A stretch of DNA of 64,000 bases from Opeltia flavorubescens. Its lineage: Eukaryota > Ascomycota > Lecanoromycetes > Teloschistales > Teloschistaceae. This document shows, in pieces, positions 11,042 to 21,927 of this stretch (position 1 is the stretch's first letter; each line of letters starts with the position of its first letter). The stretch is taken from contig KE546967.1 in assembly GCA_000442125.1 (NCBI GenBank), positions 1,364,001 to 1,428,000 of the forward strand, in the 5' to 3' direction. Made by a program: the position numbers and the translations under genes. A model generated the notes under the pieces. It saw only the letters and a list, made by a program, of their open reading frames with translations. It was not told the origin of the DNA and ran no database searches.

Positions 11042-12432
11042 ATGCGCATCCATCATCTCTTAACCATAGGATATTTTCTTGTCTCGACTGCCCTAGCTTT
11101 ACAACCGGGAGAGTCTCCAACATTAATACAGCCTTCAGGGTCAGAAATAAACGAAACGAGGTCAGTATGGATTGATATATGGCATATCGCAGGAGATGAT
11201 AGCCTAACATTGGATTGATCGATAGATGTGAAGCAAAAAACGCTACACTTTGCAAATTTCAGACAAAATGCACTGTCCCTTTCACCTCGACAGTTCTAAT
11301 GCTGAGGGGTAGAGGCCGTAGCATTCCTGGATCCGCCATGTCGAGTATACTAGAGAACGCACAAGTAAAAATTCACGCTGAAATAACCAAACGAGGTGAT
11401 ATACCACTTACGCCGTCGGACCTCCCATGGATTTTCCTTAATAGTGGACTGAACCTAACAACATCAAATGATCCTCGCTGGACATGGCAAATTCTTAGTG
11501 ATGCAGTCGCTGGACTGAAATATTGCGCATTCCGAAAAGGCGTTTTTGAAGAGATCGATATCATCGGCATAGTCGGTGCAGTGAAGTCATGGACTGAAAA
11601 GAGTACATACCTGTCACTGACTAGACAGGACACGACAGAGGTCTCGGGTAGCTTCTCTGCGCAGTGTGTCGTGCCAGACACCACGACTACACTCAGGCTT
11701 GAAGGCTCAGGTCGTAAAATTGATCCGATCGCAATGGATGTAATACTAGAGAAGGCGCAAAACGAGCTGGGGTCCAAGCTTGGACGGGGAGACCGACATT
11801 TGAAACCAAACGAGATCCCCTGGATTTTCTCTAGCAACGGACTCATCATCAAAGCTCAGCTGAGTGGCTGGTCGTTCGGCGTGCTGATCAATACCATCGA
11901 AGGTTTGCGAGCATGCGCATATAACCACGGCATATTCGAGGAAATCTTCGTCATCGCCGCGGTTGATCCGAGGGGAATTGATCCGAAGGGAAGCAGATTT
12001 TTGTCCCTGGCCATCAATCCAGATTCTAAAAAACAAGTCAATGCTCCCAGGCCTCTCCCACCGGACCTTCAGCGCTGCGAAGACGCTGATACGCAGACAC
12101 GGCTCTTGTTCCAATTGTTGAGGCCCATTGGTGCTTATGCTATGCAGCAGATCCTCGATGGTGCGCAGTCAGAGGTCGGAACGAAGATTGCCGTAGTAGG
12201 GGAAGATCGGAGACTTCAGCCTTCACAGGTACCCTGGGTGTACCCGAGCGATGGCCTCGTCATGAGAGCAGACTATGAGGGTTGGACATGGGGGTTTTTG
12301 GATCGGACAATTAGGGCAGTACGGAACTGTGCCTTTCGGAGAGGGCTATTTGGAGAGGTCATAGTGGTAGATGTAGTTGGACAAGGTGCTCCTTCCGGAC
12401 AACGATACTTTGACTTAAAATTGCAACAATGA
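11042..12432 (+). CDS. Predicted secreted protein with three tandem repeats, unrecognised family
   Basis: Exons 11042..11160 and 11226..12432, joined over a 65-base intron, give 441 residues. Residues 1-19 form a signal peptide, with likely cleavage after STALA. The rest is three copies of an ~85-residue unit (about residues 73-158, 204-287 and 339-425), each with the order: helix ending in an AQ-containing turn, a linker, a PW-aromatic motif (DLPWIF, EIPWIF, QVPWVY), GL, a tryptophan-rich GW[TS] segment (WTWQIL, GWSFGVL, GWTWGFL), then [LR].CA[FY]..G[VIL]F[EG]E and a hydrophobic strand. A cysteine precedes AF/AY in every unit, and further cysteines sit between units. Two NxT/S sites are present. 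I do not recognise the family. A role outside the cell (wall, host or competitor interaction) is inference from the signal peptide only. Confidence 0.8.
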
Positions 12433-13061
12433 CCAAGGAGCAAGCGAGGATATAACAACTACAATGAATGAGACATATACTAGAGCATTGAAAAGTCATA
12501 TCTTCGGACATTGTCTCGTCCTTTGCTATGAATGATAATTGATTCACAGGCTAGAACGTTGATACGTCGTTCTTACCTGAATCAAAAACCACAGCATCTG
12601 GGGAAAGAGTGATTTAAGAATCTCTTCTACCAGCATTTACTGGAGCAGGGTACTTCTAGTCGTAGAAATCGAAAATTGATTAGTAAGCGAGCACGCTAAT
12701 GCAGGCACGTTATCGATTGCAAAGTATTTTTGGCGTCATTCATGTGCTCACGCCTCCATACCATTCATGTTAGATAAAGCAAACTCAGACGTAAGTCAAT
12801 TGTCACTCCTGAGCTCCTGGAATCTGATCATAACTAATGCAAATGCTCCAGGGATGCTCCGACACTAGCCCTTTTCCGCACACAATTACGCCATATCCGA
12901 ACGCAGCCCTTTGTCTACATTCCAGTCTCTCAATGAATTCAGCTAGCGCCCTTGCACTTTTCGTATAGTGCTAGTCTACCTCTCATATCGACGACACTTG
13001 GCTTCTCATTTGATCAGATTCGACATCAACGGGTTATTTCTACTTCTTTTTCTCATTCGCC
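12433..13061. other. Intergenic, MEX67 upstream region
   Basis: No gene seen. It holds the 3' flank of the secreted-protein gene and the promoter and 5' leader of MEX67. I see no clear repeat. Confidence 0.5.
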
Positions 13062-15364
13062 ATGGGNAGAAACAACCACAGTGGGAAGGTCCATAAAAGC
13101 GGACATCAACAAAATAGACACCATAATGGACATCAAAACCAGAATCAGCAGGTCCAGGTTTCTGGCGGTCAGTACTACACCTCGAACCCTAGTAGAGGCC
13201 GCGGCCAACCGGGAGCCAAAGGACGAGGAAGAGGAGGATTCCTTGAGCGAGGTCGAGGTTTACAAATCCGTGGCCGAGGACGGGCAAATTTCAAACCTGA
13301 GTTCTTACTGAATCACATCCATCAACAAGACCGGAACGAACTAGTCAAGATATTTGTCAAAGGTCTGCTAGAAAGCGATGTGGCCAACGAGAAAGATAAC
13401 GGATTAGCTACGTGCCGCGACTGGCTTGAGGATAGAGCCAGGAATGGTTCGAGGAAACCGATCGAGTATGTGTATTTGAAATCTGTAAGTTGAGGTTGCT
13501 ATCTGCCGGCCACTCTTGAAACAGCGACATCGATCTCTGGTCCGCGCTCGTGGCAAGTCAAGTTCCTAGACCACCGACCGAGATCTCGAGGCTGTCGTCA
13601 TCAGTCGCGTGATTTGCTATTGGAGAGGTAACATTCCCTACTAACACTGTCTAGCCGCGCTGGGAAGGTGATGATATGGCGTTCGAGGTCAAAAAGTCGG
13701 ACGCCTGGAGGATCTTGCAATCGGACGGTCAAGAATTCCATAACGTCATCTTGAGTGTGAAAAGAGCGGACCAGGACGATCGAGAAATGGGAAACTCAAC
13801 TCAGAGCTCCACAGTCGCAGTCGTAGATACAGTCGAACGAATGGACCAATTCAAGCAGATACTGATCGACCGCTACGATACCGAGAACAAGCTACTCAAA
13901 CTAGATCGTCTCGGCAGCGACATACGGTTACGTGATATCGGCACTTGGGAACCGTCTGCTACAAGGCGGAAGCCTACCGACTTCTTCGCAGGGCTGATGC
14001 GATTTTGCGAGAGTGATACAATCTTCCAGTCCAGGGCAATCAAAGCCGAGCTGGTTCAAAGCATATCGCTTACCCACAACGATCTCACAAATCTAGCTCC
14101 CGTGCTTGAAGTCGTCAGAGCGTTCCCAGACATTCGAAACCTCGATCTTTCCAATAATAAATTCAAAGACCTCCGCGCACTGGATCTGTTCCGCTGGAAG
14201 TTCAAGCGTCTGGACCGGCTAGATCTTTCACACAATCCACTGGAACTCGAAGATCCCGAGTACGAGCACACAGTCGTGGGCTGGTTCCCAACTCTTAGAA
14301 TTCTGAATTCAAGAAAAGTACGAACGGACGATGCCGCCGCCAGTGCTATCCCGAACGACGTACTACCCCTTGCCACTATCAAAGATAACTTTCAAGACGA
14401 AGCAGGCATCGGCGAGTCTGCCATCAAGCAGATGGTAACGGGGATGGATGAGGACCGCTCGGGTTTCGCCAGAAGCTTTTACGACAACGATTCCAGCTTC
14501 TCTGTATCTTTCAACGCATCTGCTCCCCGCCTCGACACCGCGCAACCGACCAGCTGGGAAGCTCATCTCAAGCAAAGCCGCAATCTCAAGAAAGCCACCC
14601 AACTCGATCCTCGAATCCGTAGACTGGCAAAGGGCGTTTCAGATATCGAAAGTGCATTGAAGATCCTTCCGCCAACCCGTCACCCAGATCTCATCAACGA
14701 TTGCGTGAGATACAGTTTCAACTGCACACCTATTCCCGGTGTCCCCGACCCGCACAGCCGCATCGAGTCTGGCGTTGGCGGTCTGAAAGTTGACATTACT
14801 GGCTCTTTTGACGAATTCGACCGCAACACAAACGTTAAGACCGCTACCAGGAGTTTCGATCGTGTCTTCATTCTCGGACCTGGCAATGGAGAAAACCAGC
14901 TACGGATTGTGTCGGATATACTGATCTTAAGAGCTCATGGCGGGTATGAGGCATTCAATCCAGGCACTATGCCTCAATTACCGATGGTGACGAAAAACTT
15001 CGGATTTCCGGAGGACCTCAAGGAGAAGGAGGAAATCGGGCGCGCTGCTATGACTGCTCAATTCACTAGGGCAACAAAATTGGCCGAGGAGCACTCAGCT
15101 ACATTGCTGCGCGAGAGTGGATGGGATTTTGTTATAGCATACAAGAACTTTGAAATCGCGAGAGTAAGCATCCGCAGATCTATTATCTGGTTGCGAATAC
15201 AAGATTCTGATACTTTCGAACAGGGAAGGGGTCAATTACTGAATGGTTATTTTAAACCGGAACTCTATGAACCGGCCAAGGTACGTCGATGGTCTTTCTT
15301 TTCATAAGCCGTAATGATATGCTGATCATTACACTAGACAAACCCCCAGGGAATCTATTATTGA
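13062..15364 (+). CDS. MEX67: mRNA export receptor Mex67 (NXF1/TAP family)
   Basis: Carries mRNA through the nuclear pore together with Mtr2. Exons 13062..13484, 13655..15163, 15224..15280 and 15338..15364 give 671 residues. The N-terminus is Gln/His- and then Arg/Gly-rich (RNA binding), followed by a small alpha/beta domain ending at EYVYLKS. Leucine-rich repeats lie around residues 265-340 (IRNLDLSNNKFKDL, LDRLDLSHNPLEL), then an NTF2-like domain (FFAGL... through DILILRAHGGYEAF), and a C-terminal UBA/TAP-C domain (AEEHSATLLRESGWDF). The last two introns (60 and 57 bases) lie in the UBA tail; the 60-base one is stopless and a multiple of three, so the unspliced frame reads through it. The base at 13067 is N, but it is the third base of a glycine codon. 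The final nine-codon exon is the least certain join. Confidence 0.92.
13067..13067 (+). other. Ambiguous base (N) in MEX67 codon 2
   Basis: The codon reads GGN, so the residue is glycine whatever the base. It is an assembly or consensus ambiguity with no effect on the protein. Confidence 0.98.
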
Positions 15365-16004
15365 GCATTTCCGGGAGTTTTATCAAAGGGTATGGCTGAT
15401 AGAAATGACGGTTTTGGGCTTTCTTGATATTTACATCAATTCATGTGAAACGCAAAGGAATGAGATGGTGGGCTTGTACTGCATTTAGTGGTGTTTTCTC
15501 ATACGAAGTCTTCAGTGGTGTTTCTCTTTTCTCAATACCCATCATATCACTCCACAAATCATCATGTCAGAAGATCTTTCGCCACGATAATGGCTGTGTA
15601 GGTGTTCCAAGATGCGTATTATCAAAGCAGTGACCTATATAAGCATGTCAGCTTCTGAATCTTTGGGTGACTTCATCCAAGGCAAAAGGGAAAATTGAGG
15701 CGTCATGAAAAAATTAGAGTGTATTGTTGTTGCTTGTTTTTGGTTCTCCATGATTTTTGTGTATGTCAGGGTTAAAAACGACTAATCATCCGCCGGGCGA
15801 TCGAGAATCGAGAGGAATTGGACGAGAAGACACTTACTTCGGTTGATAGAAGGTACTTCACAAACGCACACAGAGGTTTTTAGACATCGAAGGAACAATG
15901 ACGGGCTGATCGCATTGTTATGAGTCACATTTTGTTCCTGTCAATGATGTTGCAGCTCGTTACGTTGGATTATCCATTCGCTACGAAGCACAAGTCTACC
16001 TGAT
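15365..16004. other. Convergent intergenic region MEX67 / RPP0
   Basis: About 640 bases that hold only the 3' flanks of two converging genes. A 69-codon frame at 15424-15633 has no recognisable features. Confidence 0.5.
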
Positions 16005-17115
16005 CTAGTCGAACAATCCACCGAATCCTGTCTCGCGGTCAGTAAATCGAGGTTCAAGCAGCTTCGTCCACACGAACCTTCGTCTCCACTTTCCTCTTCC
16101 GGCTCCTCAGCCGGCTTCTCTTCCGCCTTCTCTGGTTCCTTCTCCGTTTCCTGGCCTGCCGTCGGCGCCGCAGTAGCGTAGGCATCTGGATTCGCTATCC
16201 GATCCTTCAGATCTTCAATCGCCTCCCAGCTATAATCCGTTTCTATCGCCACGGCCAAAACCTTCTTGTACCCATTGACTAATGAGTGCACGATCGACGG
16301 CAAAGTCGGGTAGTTTGTCGCCAGTGAGATAGTTGCAATGGTCTTGATTGCACTGTTTAATGCCGCAAATAGCTGACTCTCCTCAATATCCAGAACGTTA
16401 GGGTGGAAAGTCTGACCACCGTCATAGACCTGAGCAATGCTCATGCCATAAGTGAAGGGGGAGATATTAAGCATGTTGAGTAACGTTGCCTCGGAGGCTC
16501 CGACTTTGGATCCCGTTTCGACCAGCTTGAGATCTGAAGTGATTTCGATGGTTCCACGAGCGATTTTGGTGGGGACACCGAGAGCTTGGAAGAAGGACGT
16601 TTTGCCGGGTTCCATGCCGGTGTTGCCGGCTGGGACAAAGACGTCTGCGGGGGCGACGGCACCGGCACGGGCAGGGGCAGCAACTTTCTCGGCGAGGATC
16701 ACATCACGAGTTTGTTTTAGGTCGGCGTTGGTGAAGATGAAGCCGACGTTGCCTGTGTGAATGATCAGCGGCAGTGTGGAAGAGAGTGACAGGCCACTCA
16801 CCTTTGACATGAGGAAGGAGGCGCTCATATTCGGGGAAATCGGCAATGAAGCCTTTAATGGCTCTTCGAACCTGATTTTGCCCATATTAGACTCAGGTGT
16901 TCTATTAGAGATGTTTGGGTCGAGGTTACCATAGTATTCTTGCCCATTAGCACGACTCCCGAGACTTCCCCTTCCCCTCGCAGACTTTTCCGAATCTTGT
17001 GCATCTGTTGAGAGCTGACATTGTCGACTGTGACGATGAAGATTGACTTGTACTCCTCAAGCAGTGCCTTCAGCTTGTCGAAGTAAGCGGCTTTGTTTTC
17101 CGCCTTGCCCCCCAT
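16005..17115 (-). CDS. RPP0: 60S acidic ribosomal protein P0 (ribosomal stalk)
   Basis: Base of the ribosomal stalk; it binds rRNA in the GTPase-associated centre and anchors P1/P2 dimers. Exons (minus): 17115-16930, 16871-16802, 16752-16078 and 16027-16005 give 317 residues, the usual length. The N-terminus is canonical ([19 protein letters not shown]) with MGKNTM followed, after a 58-base intron, by VRRAIKGF. The C-terminus has the Ala/Glu-rich hinge and ends GFGGLFD, the shared P-protein tail that binds translation factors. That tail is encoded by a separate 23-base last exon; if the preceding 50-base intron is retained, the frame stays open into unrelated sequence. The gene is divergent from TRM82, with only 218 bases between the start codons. 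Confidence 0.96.
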
Positions 17116-17333
17116 GTCTTCTTTCAATTGAAGATAGGATGTTTAAGGGTCAAGGGTATTGTGTAGATTTGTATAGTATCCAGGTTTTAGTCTTTGCAGT
17201 TCGTTTCGGGTTATGTGTGTGCGATCTCGGCTACGCCTTTCGCGCTAAGCGCCAGTCTGGCGTGTCTGGATATTTCATGTGAATCCAGTGGCCTGCAGTT
17301 GCTCCAACAACCAACCCTCAGCGCTGAACATTC
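17116..17333. promoter_or_regulatory. Divergent promoter RPP0 / TRM82
   Basis: A 218-base interval separates the start codons of a ribosomal stalk protein and a tRNA-methylation subunit on opposite strands, so both promoters must lie within it or in the 5' ends. Co-regulation is inference. I did not identify a named factor site with confidence. Confidence 0.6.
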
Positions 17334-19105
17334 ATGGCACCTTCTTCTAGCATGATACATCCATTTCAGTGTATCTTACTTTGCACTCTTGCTAGTGAGA
17401 GTAAGCCAGGTATTCTGCTTGCTGCATTTAAGTCTAAGATTTTTGTATTTTCGGTGGCAAATGGAAGATTACTATCCATATGGCAAGATGCCTTCAGTCA
17501 AACCACAGATTCGCCATTGAAGACTCACCCAACAGCGAATGCTACATATAGCGAGAGCCATGACCCAAGTGAACGGCCAGCAAAACGTCAGAGACGATCC
17601 TCGTTGGGGAAAGAATCGGACAGTAGCTCTGCTGAGATAGTGATCGAAGAAGATCAATTGAAGCGTCAAGGGTCTAGCAAGCCCAGCACTAACGATTCGA
17701 ATGTAATCAAGCTTGCTATAGCTTCAGATAGCTGTCACATTGTAGCTGTCACGGATGAGGATAAATCCATCAGGGTCCTCCAGTTGGGAGATGACGGAGT
17801 ATTACAACAGCTCAGTAAAAGGCAAGAATGTTGCTGCTAAGGCACAGAATGTTAGGCTGAGAGAAAGGTAGGTCCATGCCAAAGAGACCTTGCGCTATTG
17901 CTTTCACTCCTGATCAGGAGACCATCCTTTGTGGCGACAAATTTGGTGATGTCTACGCTTTGCCTTTGTTACCAAATCTATCCGAAAAGGCCCCTATATC
18001 GTTCTGCGTGGACTCAATGACGGAAGGAAATACACCGTCAGTAGAGGCCAATCATGCTCCAAGTGCTAGCTTACGGACTGTGCATACCCTCAAGAATCGC
18101 AAAGCTCTTAAGCATCAGTTGAATTCCAAGAGCAAGAAGGCGCCCCAAAAGATCATAGACTTCGAGCATCAACTGCTTCTAGGGCACGTTTCGCTCCTGA
18201 CCGACATCATTTGTGTCTCCCTGAACAGGCAGGATGTCCCAAATTCTAACCAGCGGACGTACATCATTACCTCAGATCGAGATGAACACATTCGGATATC
18301 TAGAGGCATGCCACAAGCCCATATCATTGAAGGATTCTGCCTCGGCCATACTCAGTTCGTGAGCAAACTCTGTGTTCCTTGCTGGGATCATCAGATGTTG
18401 ATCTCCGGTGGTGGTGATGATCATCTGCTGGTCTGGAATTGGCCCTTAGGTCATATAGAGTGTACCGTTGATGTGCGCAAATGGGTCTCGGATCATATCG
18501 ACCAGCGCTATGCCTGCTCTGATCTTGTGGATCATGAGGCAATAGGTTGCGATGAGGTTCATACAGAGCACGCTAAGATTGCCATATCTGACATACATTC
18601 TATAGAAACGGTGACCGTCGCAGGTGAAGTCCAAAGGCGTATCGTAGTTGCTGTCGAAGGGTATGTCGATTCCTAAACGTTAATTCATGCTGAAGGCTAA
18701 TGCTTGGTGCCAAGAATCCCAGCAGTCTTCATCTTCAAGGCTGTTCGGACTGGGGAGATCGAAAGGGAACTCGCTGTTCCGACAGAAGGCAACGTGGTTG
18801 GACTGACAGTGTCAGATGACAAATCTCGCATTGCATATGCCATGGACACTGATCATCAGCCATTTTCGCAGTCGCGGAAAACAAACAGAAGTGACGGAGC
18901 AGGGAGGCCATGCATTGGGTTCCTGAACTTCTCTACTGTAAAGGGCGCGTGGGAGAAGGACATGGAAGTGCAAAATGCGATTCTCGACAGCTTGCACAAA
19001 TTACCAGAGGGTGATAACCAGGTCATGGAGAAAAGATCCAACAACCGGGACTTTGTGGGCCTGTATGGCTTAGAGAACCTTAGAAAGAAAGGTTCGGATG
19101 ATTAG
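17334..19105 (+). CDS. TRM82: tRNA (guanine-N7)-methyltransferase non-catalytic subunit Trm82 (WD40)
   Basis: Partner of Trm8 in forming m7G46 of tRNAs. Exons 17334..17821, 17872..18660 and 18715..19105 give 555 residues. WD40-like repeats span the protein, including LLLGHVSLLTDI...YIITSDRDEHIRIS and LGHTQFVSKLCVP...LISGGGDDHLLVWNW; a basic, Ser-rich insert (RPAKRQRRSS) follows the first repeat. The signature MPKRPCAIAFTPD...ILCGDKFGDVYALP marks it as Trm82. Intron 1 is best read as GC-AG (donor AG^GCAAGA), giving LSKRSMPKRP; a canonical GT donor seven bases upstream paired with an acceptor four bases upstream would give LSRSMPKRP, one residue shorter. The gene lies 244 bases upstream of HEM12 on the same strand. 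Confidence 0.9.
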
Positions 19106-19349
19106 GACGTGAGACGCTGTAATAGTAAACTCAAAACGTATAATCTTGCAATTTCCACCTTGTCCGAAGACGATGCTGTAAATAAAATACAAGAGAAGAC
19201 GTCATCTATGTTTCACGGGTTACCGAAAATCTCAGTCATGAGTCATATATTGCCTTTACCTGAGATGAAGACTTACAAGTACAGGTACCTGTGAAGTTGA
19301 TTGTGAGGTGCAAGTAGACCAAATCTGGTGTTTGTATACCGAGACGACC

Positions 19350-20611
19350 ATGACAGGCCTCTATGCTTTGAAAAATGATCTACTACTCCGAACAATAAGA
19401 GGTATCACTTCGGATGTCAACCAATCTGAGTATGCTGAATTTGTCAAGGCGAACGTGTCGAGCGACCGCCAATATGGGTGATGCGCCAAGGCAATTCATC
19501 CAACACTTCTTTATGAAATTACTGTTGATTGATTATAGCTGGGCGTTACCTTCCGGAATACCATGAAGCTAAAGGCAACAATGATTTCTTTGCATGTTGC
19601 CGTTCACCAGAGATTGCCTCAACTCTCACATTGCAACCTATCATTCGCTATGAAGGCCTCATCGATGCCGCCATCATCTTTTCGGACATATTGGTCATTC
19701 CGCAGGCAATGGGTATGGTTGTCGAGATGCTCGACAAGAAGGGTCCACATTTCCCACACCCGTTGAAATCACCTACGGATGGACAGTATGAAGATTTGAT
19801 GGCTCGGAAGGTTGATGTATCAAAAGAATTGAGCTATGTCTACCAGGCCATCACATTAACAAGACAGAAATTGAAGGGCCGTGTGCCACTTTATGGGTTC
19901 TGCGGCGCTCCATGGACGCTTCTTTGCTACATGGTCGAGGGAGGAGGGAGCAAGTTATTCGTCCAAGTCAAAACTTGGATCTACAAGTATCCTGGCGAAA
20001 GCAAGAAGCTCCTCCAAAAAATCGCCGACTTATGTGTGGAATATCTTGCTTTACAGGTGAAAGCCGGCGCTCAGATTATCCAGGTCTTTGATTCTTGGGC
20101 TGCGGAACTATCGCCTGCTTCATTCAAGGAATTTGCTTTACCGTATCTTCAACATATTGCTAAGGAGCTACCGCTACGATTAGAAGCGTTGCAATTAGAG
20201 TCAGTTCCTATGGTGGTCTTTGCAAAAGGCGCATGGTACGCACTTGACCAATTATGCGACTCAGGCTATGATGTAGTTGGTCTCGATTGGCTCCAAGATC
20301 CTGCTGAAGCGGTACGAATTGCCCGTGGAAGGGTGGTTTTGCAGGGTAATGCAGATCCAGGAGTTTTGTATGGAGGGAAGGAAGCCATCACCACAGCCGT
20401 ACAGAGTATGGTTCAGGGGTTTGGAGGCGGACAGCAAGGATGGATAGCTAATTTAGGACATGGTACGTTTCCGCAAAATCAACATGTGGTCGGATAAGCT
20501 GACAATTTATAAGGTGTTACTCCATTTGTGGATCCGGATAACCTGAGGTACTTCTTTGAGGAAATACACCGCCTTGCCACAGCAGAAAGCCACCGATACA
20601 CCACCTCATGA
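19350..20611 (+). CDS. HEM12: Uroporphyrinogen decarboxylase
   Basis: Converts uroporphyrinogen III to coproporphyrinogen III in haem synthesis (cytosol). Exons 19350..19401, 19449..19490, 19539..20462 and 20514..20611 give 371 residues, as is normal for the family. The first three exons assemble the invariant start LKNDLLLR...[21 protein letters not shown]; the conserved [48 protein letters not shown] and [14 protein letters not shown] follow. Intron 2 (48 bases) starts with GC, not GT: no GT exists near the break and the join must give RQAGRY, so this is a firm GC-AG intron. Exon 2 is only 42 bases. The gene converges on FCY1 with 91 bases between the stops. Confidence 0.95.
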
Positions 20612-20702
20612 TATTATGTAGAACCCAAAAGCATGGTAGGTTATCAGCTACAGCTTTCCATCGTGTACACCAATGTCCTCATGCCTATATTTCCACGTCG
20701 TC

Positions 20703-21243
20703 TTAGCGCTTTGCCGAAGCTGAATTGGTTGTGACGATCGGGCTTGCATACCAAACCTCTGGGTTCTCATCGATGTATTTCTGCATCATGCCTCTGCATT
20801 CGTCGTTTTCGAGGACGACCACCTCAATCCCACGTTGCTTCAGGTACTCTTCGCCACCAAGGAAGGACTTATTTTCGCCAATAACGACACGACCGACTTT
20901 GTACATGACGCAAGCGCCGGTGCACATATCGCAAGGAGACAAGGTGGTGTACATGGTAGCCCCTTGGTACGCTGTTGCTTGAAGTCTTCCGGTATTTTCG
21001 AGAGCTGATATCTCCGCCTGAGCGAGGTAGATATTGCTATTAGACGCTGTTCTATACTAATCGCGATTATGCAGAGCAGCGTACATGCAAGGTGGCGCTC
21101 CCTTTCTGCACTCTCATATTGTGGCCTCGACCGAGTATTTTGCCTTCTTGGGAAACCAAGCAAGCACCAATAGGTACACCTCCTTCTCGAAGCCCAAGTT
21201 TGGCTTCTTCCACGGCCGCAACGAAACCTGGTTCGCTGTCCAT
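20703..21243 (-). CDS. FCY1: Cytosine deaminase
   Basis: Pyrimidine-salvage enzyme turning cytosine into uracil (also acts on 5-fluorocytosine). Exons (minus): 21243-21085 and 21017-20703, over a 67-base intron, give 157 residues against 158 in yeast. The zinc and catalytic residues of the CDA fold are all present: His53-Ala-Glu55, which straddles the intron, and Pro81-Cys82-x-x-Cys85 in TLSPCDMCTGAC. The conserved GGVPIGA near the start and GENKSFLGGEEYL in the second half match fungal Fcy1. It is divergent from YDJ1, with 684 bases between the start codons. Confidence 0.95.
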
Positions 21244-21927
21244 CGCGGTTGAAGAGATGATGTGCAGAAGCGGAATCTTGGGTCCTACTTGCAGAAACCT
21301 TTACTTGAGGCCGGCCAATCGTAGTTTGCGATATGCATGCACCTCAGTCATTGTCAAAGATAAGATACCGAGTAGAAGCGAGTCACTAAAATAGTCTCCA
21401 TGGCTGGTTTGGAAACCGACAGCCCTACGCAAGGTATCTTGCGAACTGTATGCAGATGGCACTGGAAATCATTCAGCACATTAGAGCATTTCTATTATGC
21501 CATTGTGAATCAAAGCTCTCTCTAGGAAGAACTCAGTTGGCTCAGGAGTGCAAGTGAATGAATTGAACCAATCTGTTGCTTCCAGTCGTGATATTCTTCG
21601 AAGGTCTTCTAGATTATTCTAATGATATTTTGGGATTAGTGTGGTCTTCGGCTAGTATCATGTAATCGGAAGCAAACCTTCAACTTTCACTTTTACACAT
21701 CTATCAGCCGACAGTTACCTGATCAATCTAATCCTTGAAAACCGTTGATTCCCATCGTCAAGCTTAGTGGGTTTAATCCTCCATGTTGGACAACAGAGTT
21801 AATGTGAAGCTGACAAAAACGGAAGGAAAATAAAAAATTGGTGCAAGGCAGCGCTGGGTGACGGAGCTCCACAAACTGGGTAACTGGCCCGACAAGCAAG
21901 AATCATATCCCCGAGTGATTTCACAAG
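21244..21927. other. Divergent intergenic region FCY1 / YDJ1
   Basis: 684 bases holding both promoters. A heat-shock-element-like site is noted separately. A pyrimidine-poor, AT-leaning stretch precedes YDJ1. No gene was seen. Confidence 0.5.
21607..21619 (+). promoter_or_regulatory. Heat-shock-element-like site upstream of YDJ1
   Basis: Three units in correct five-base register, TTC-ta-GAT-ta-TTC, i.e. TTCnnGAAnnTTC with one mismatch in the middle unit, about 310 bases before the YDJ1 ATG. Hsf1 control of YDJ1-type genes is known in fungi; binding at this site is inference and a short match like this can arise by chance. Confidence 0.35.
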
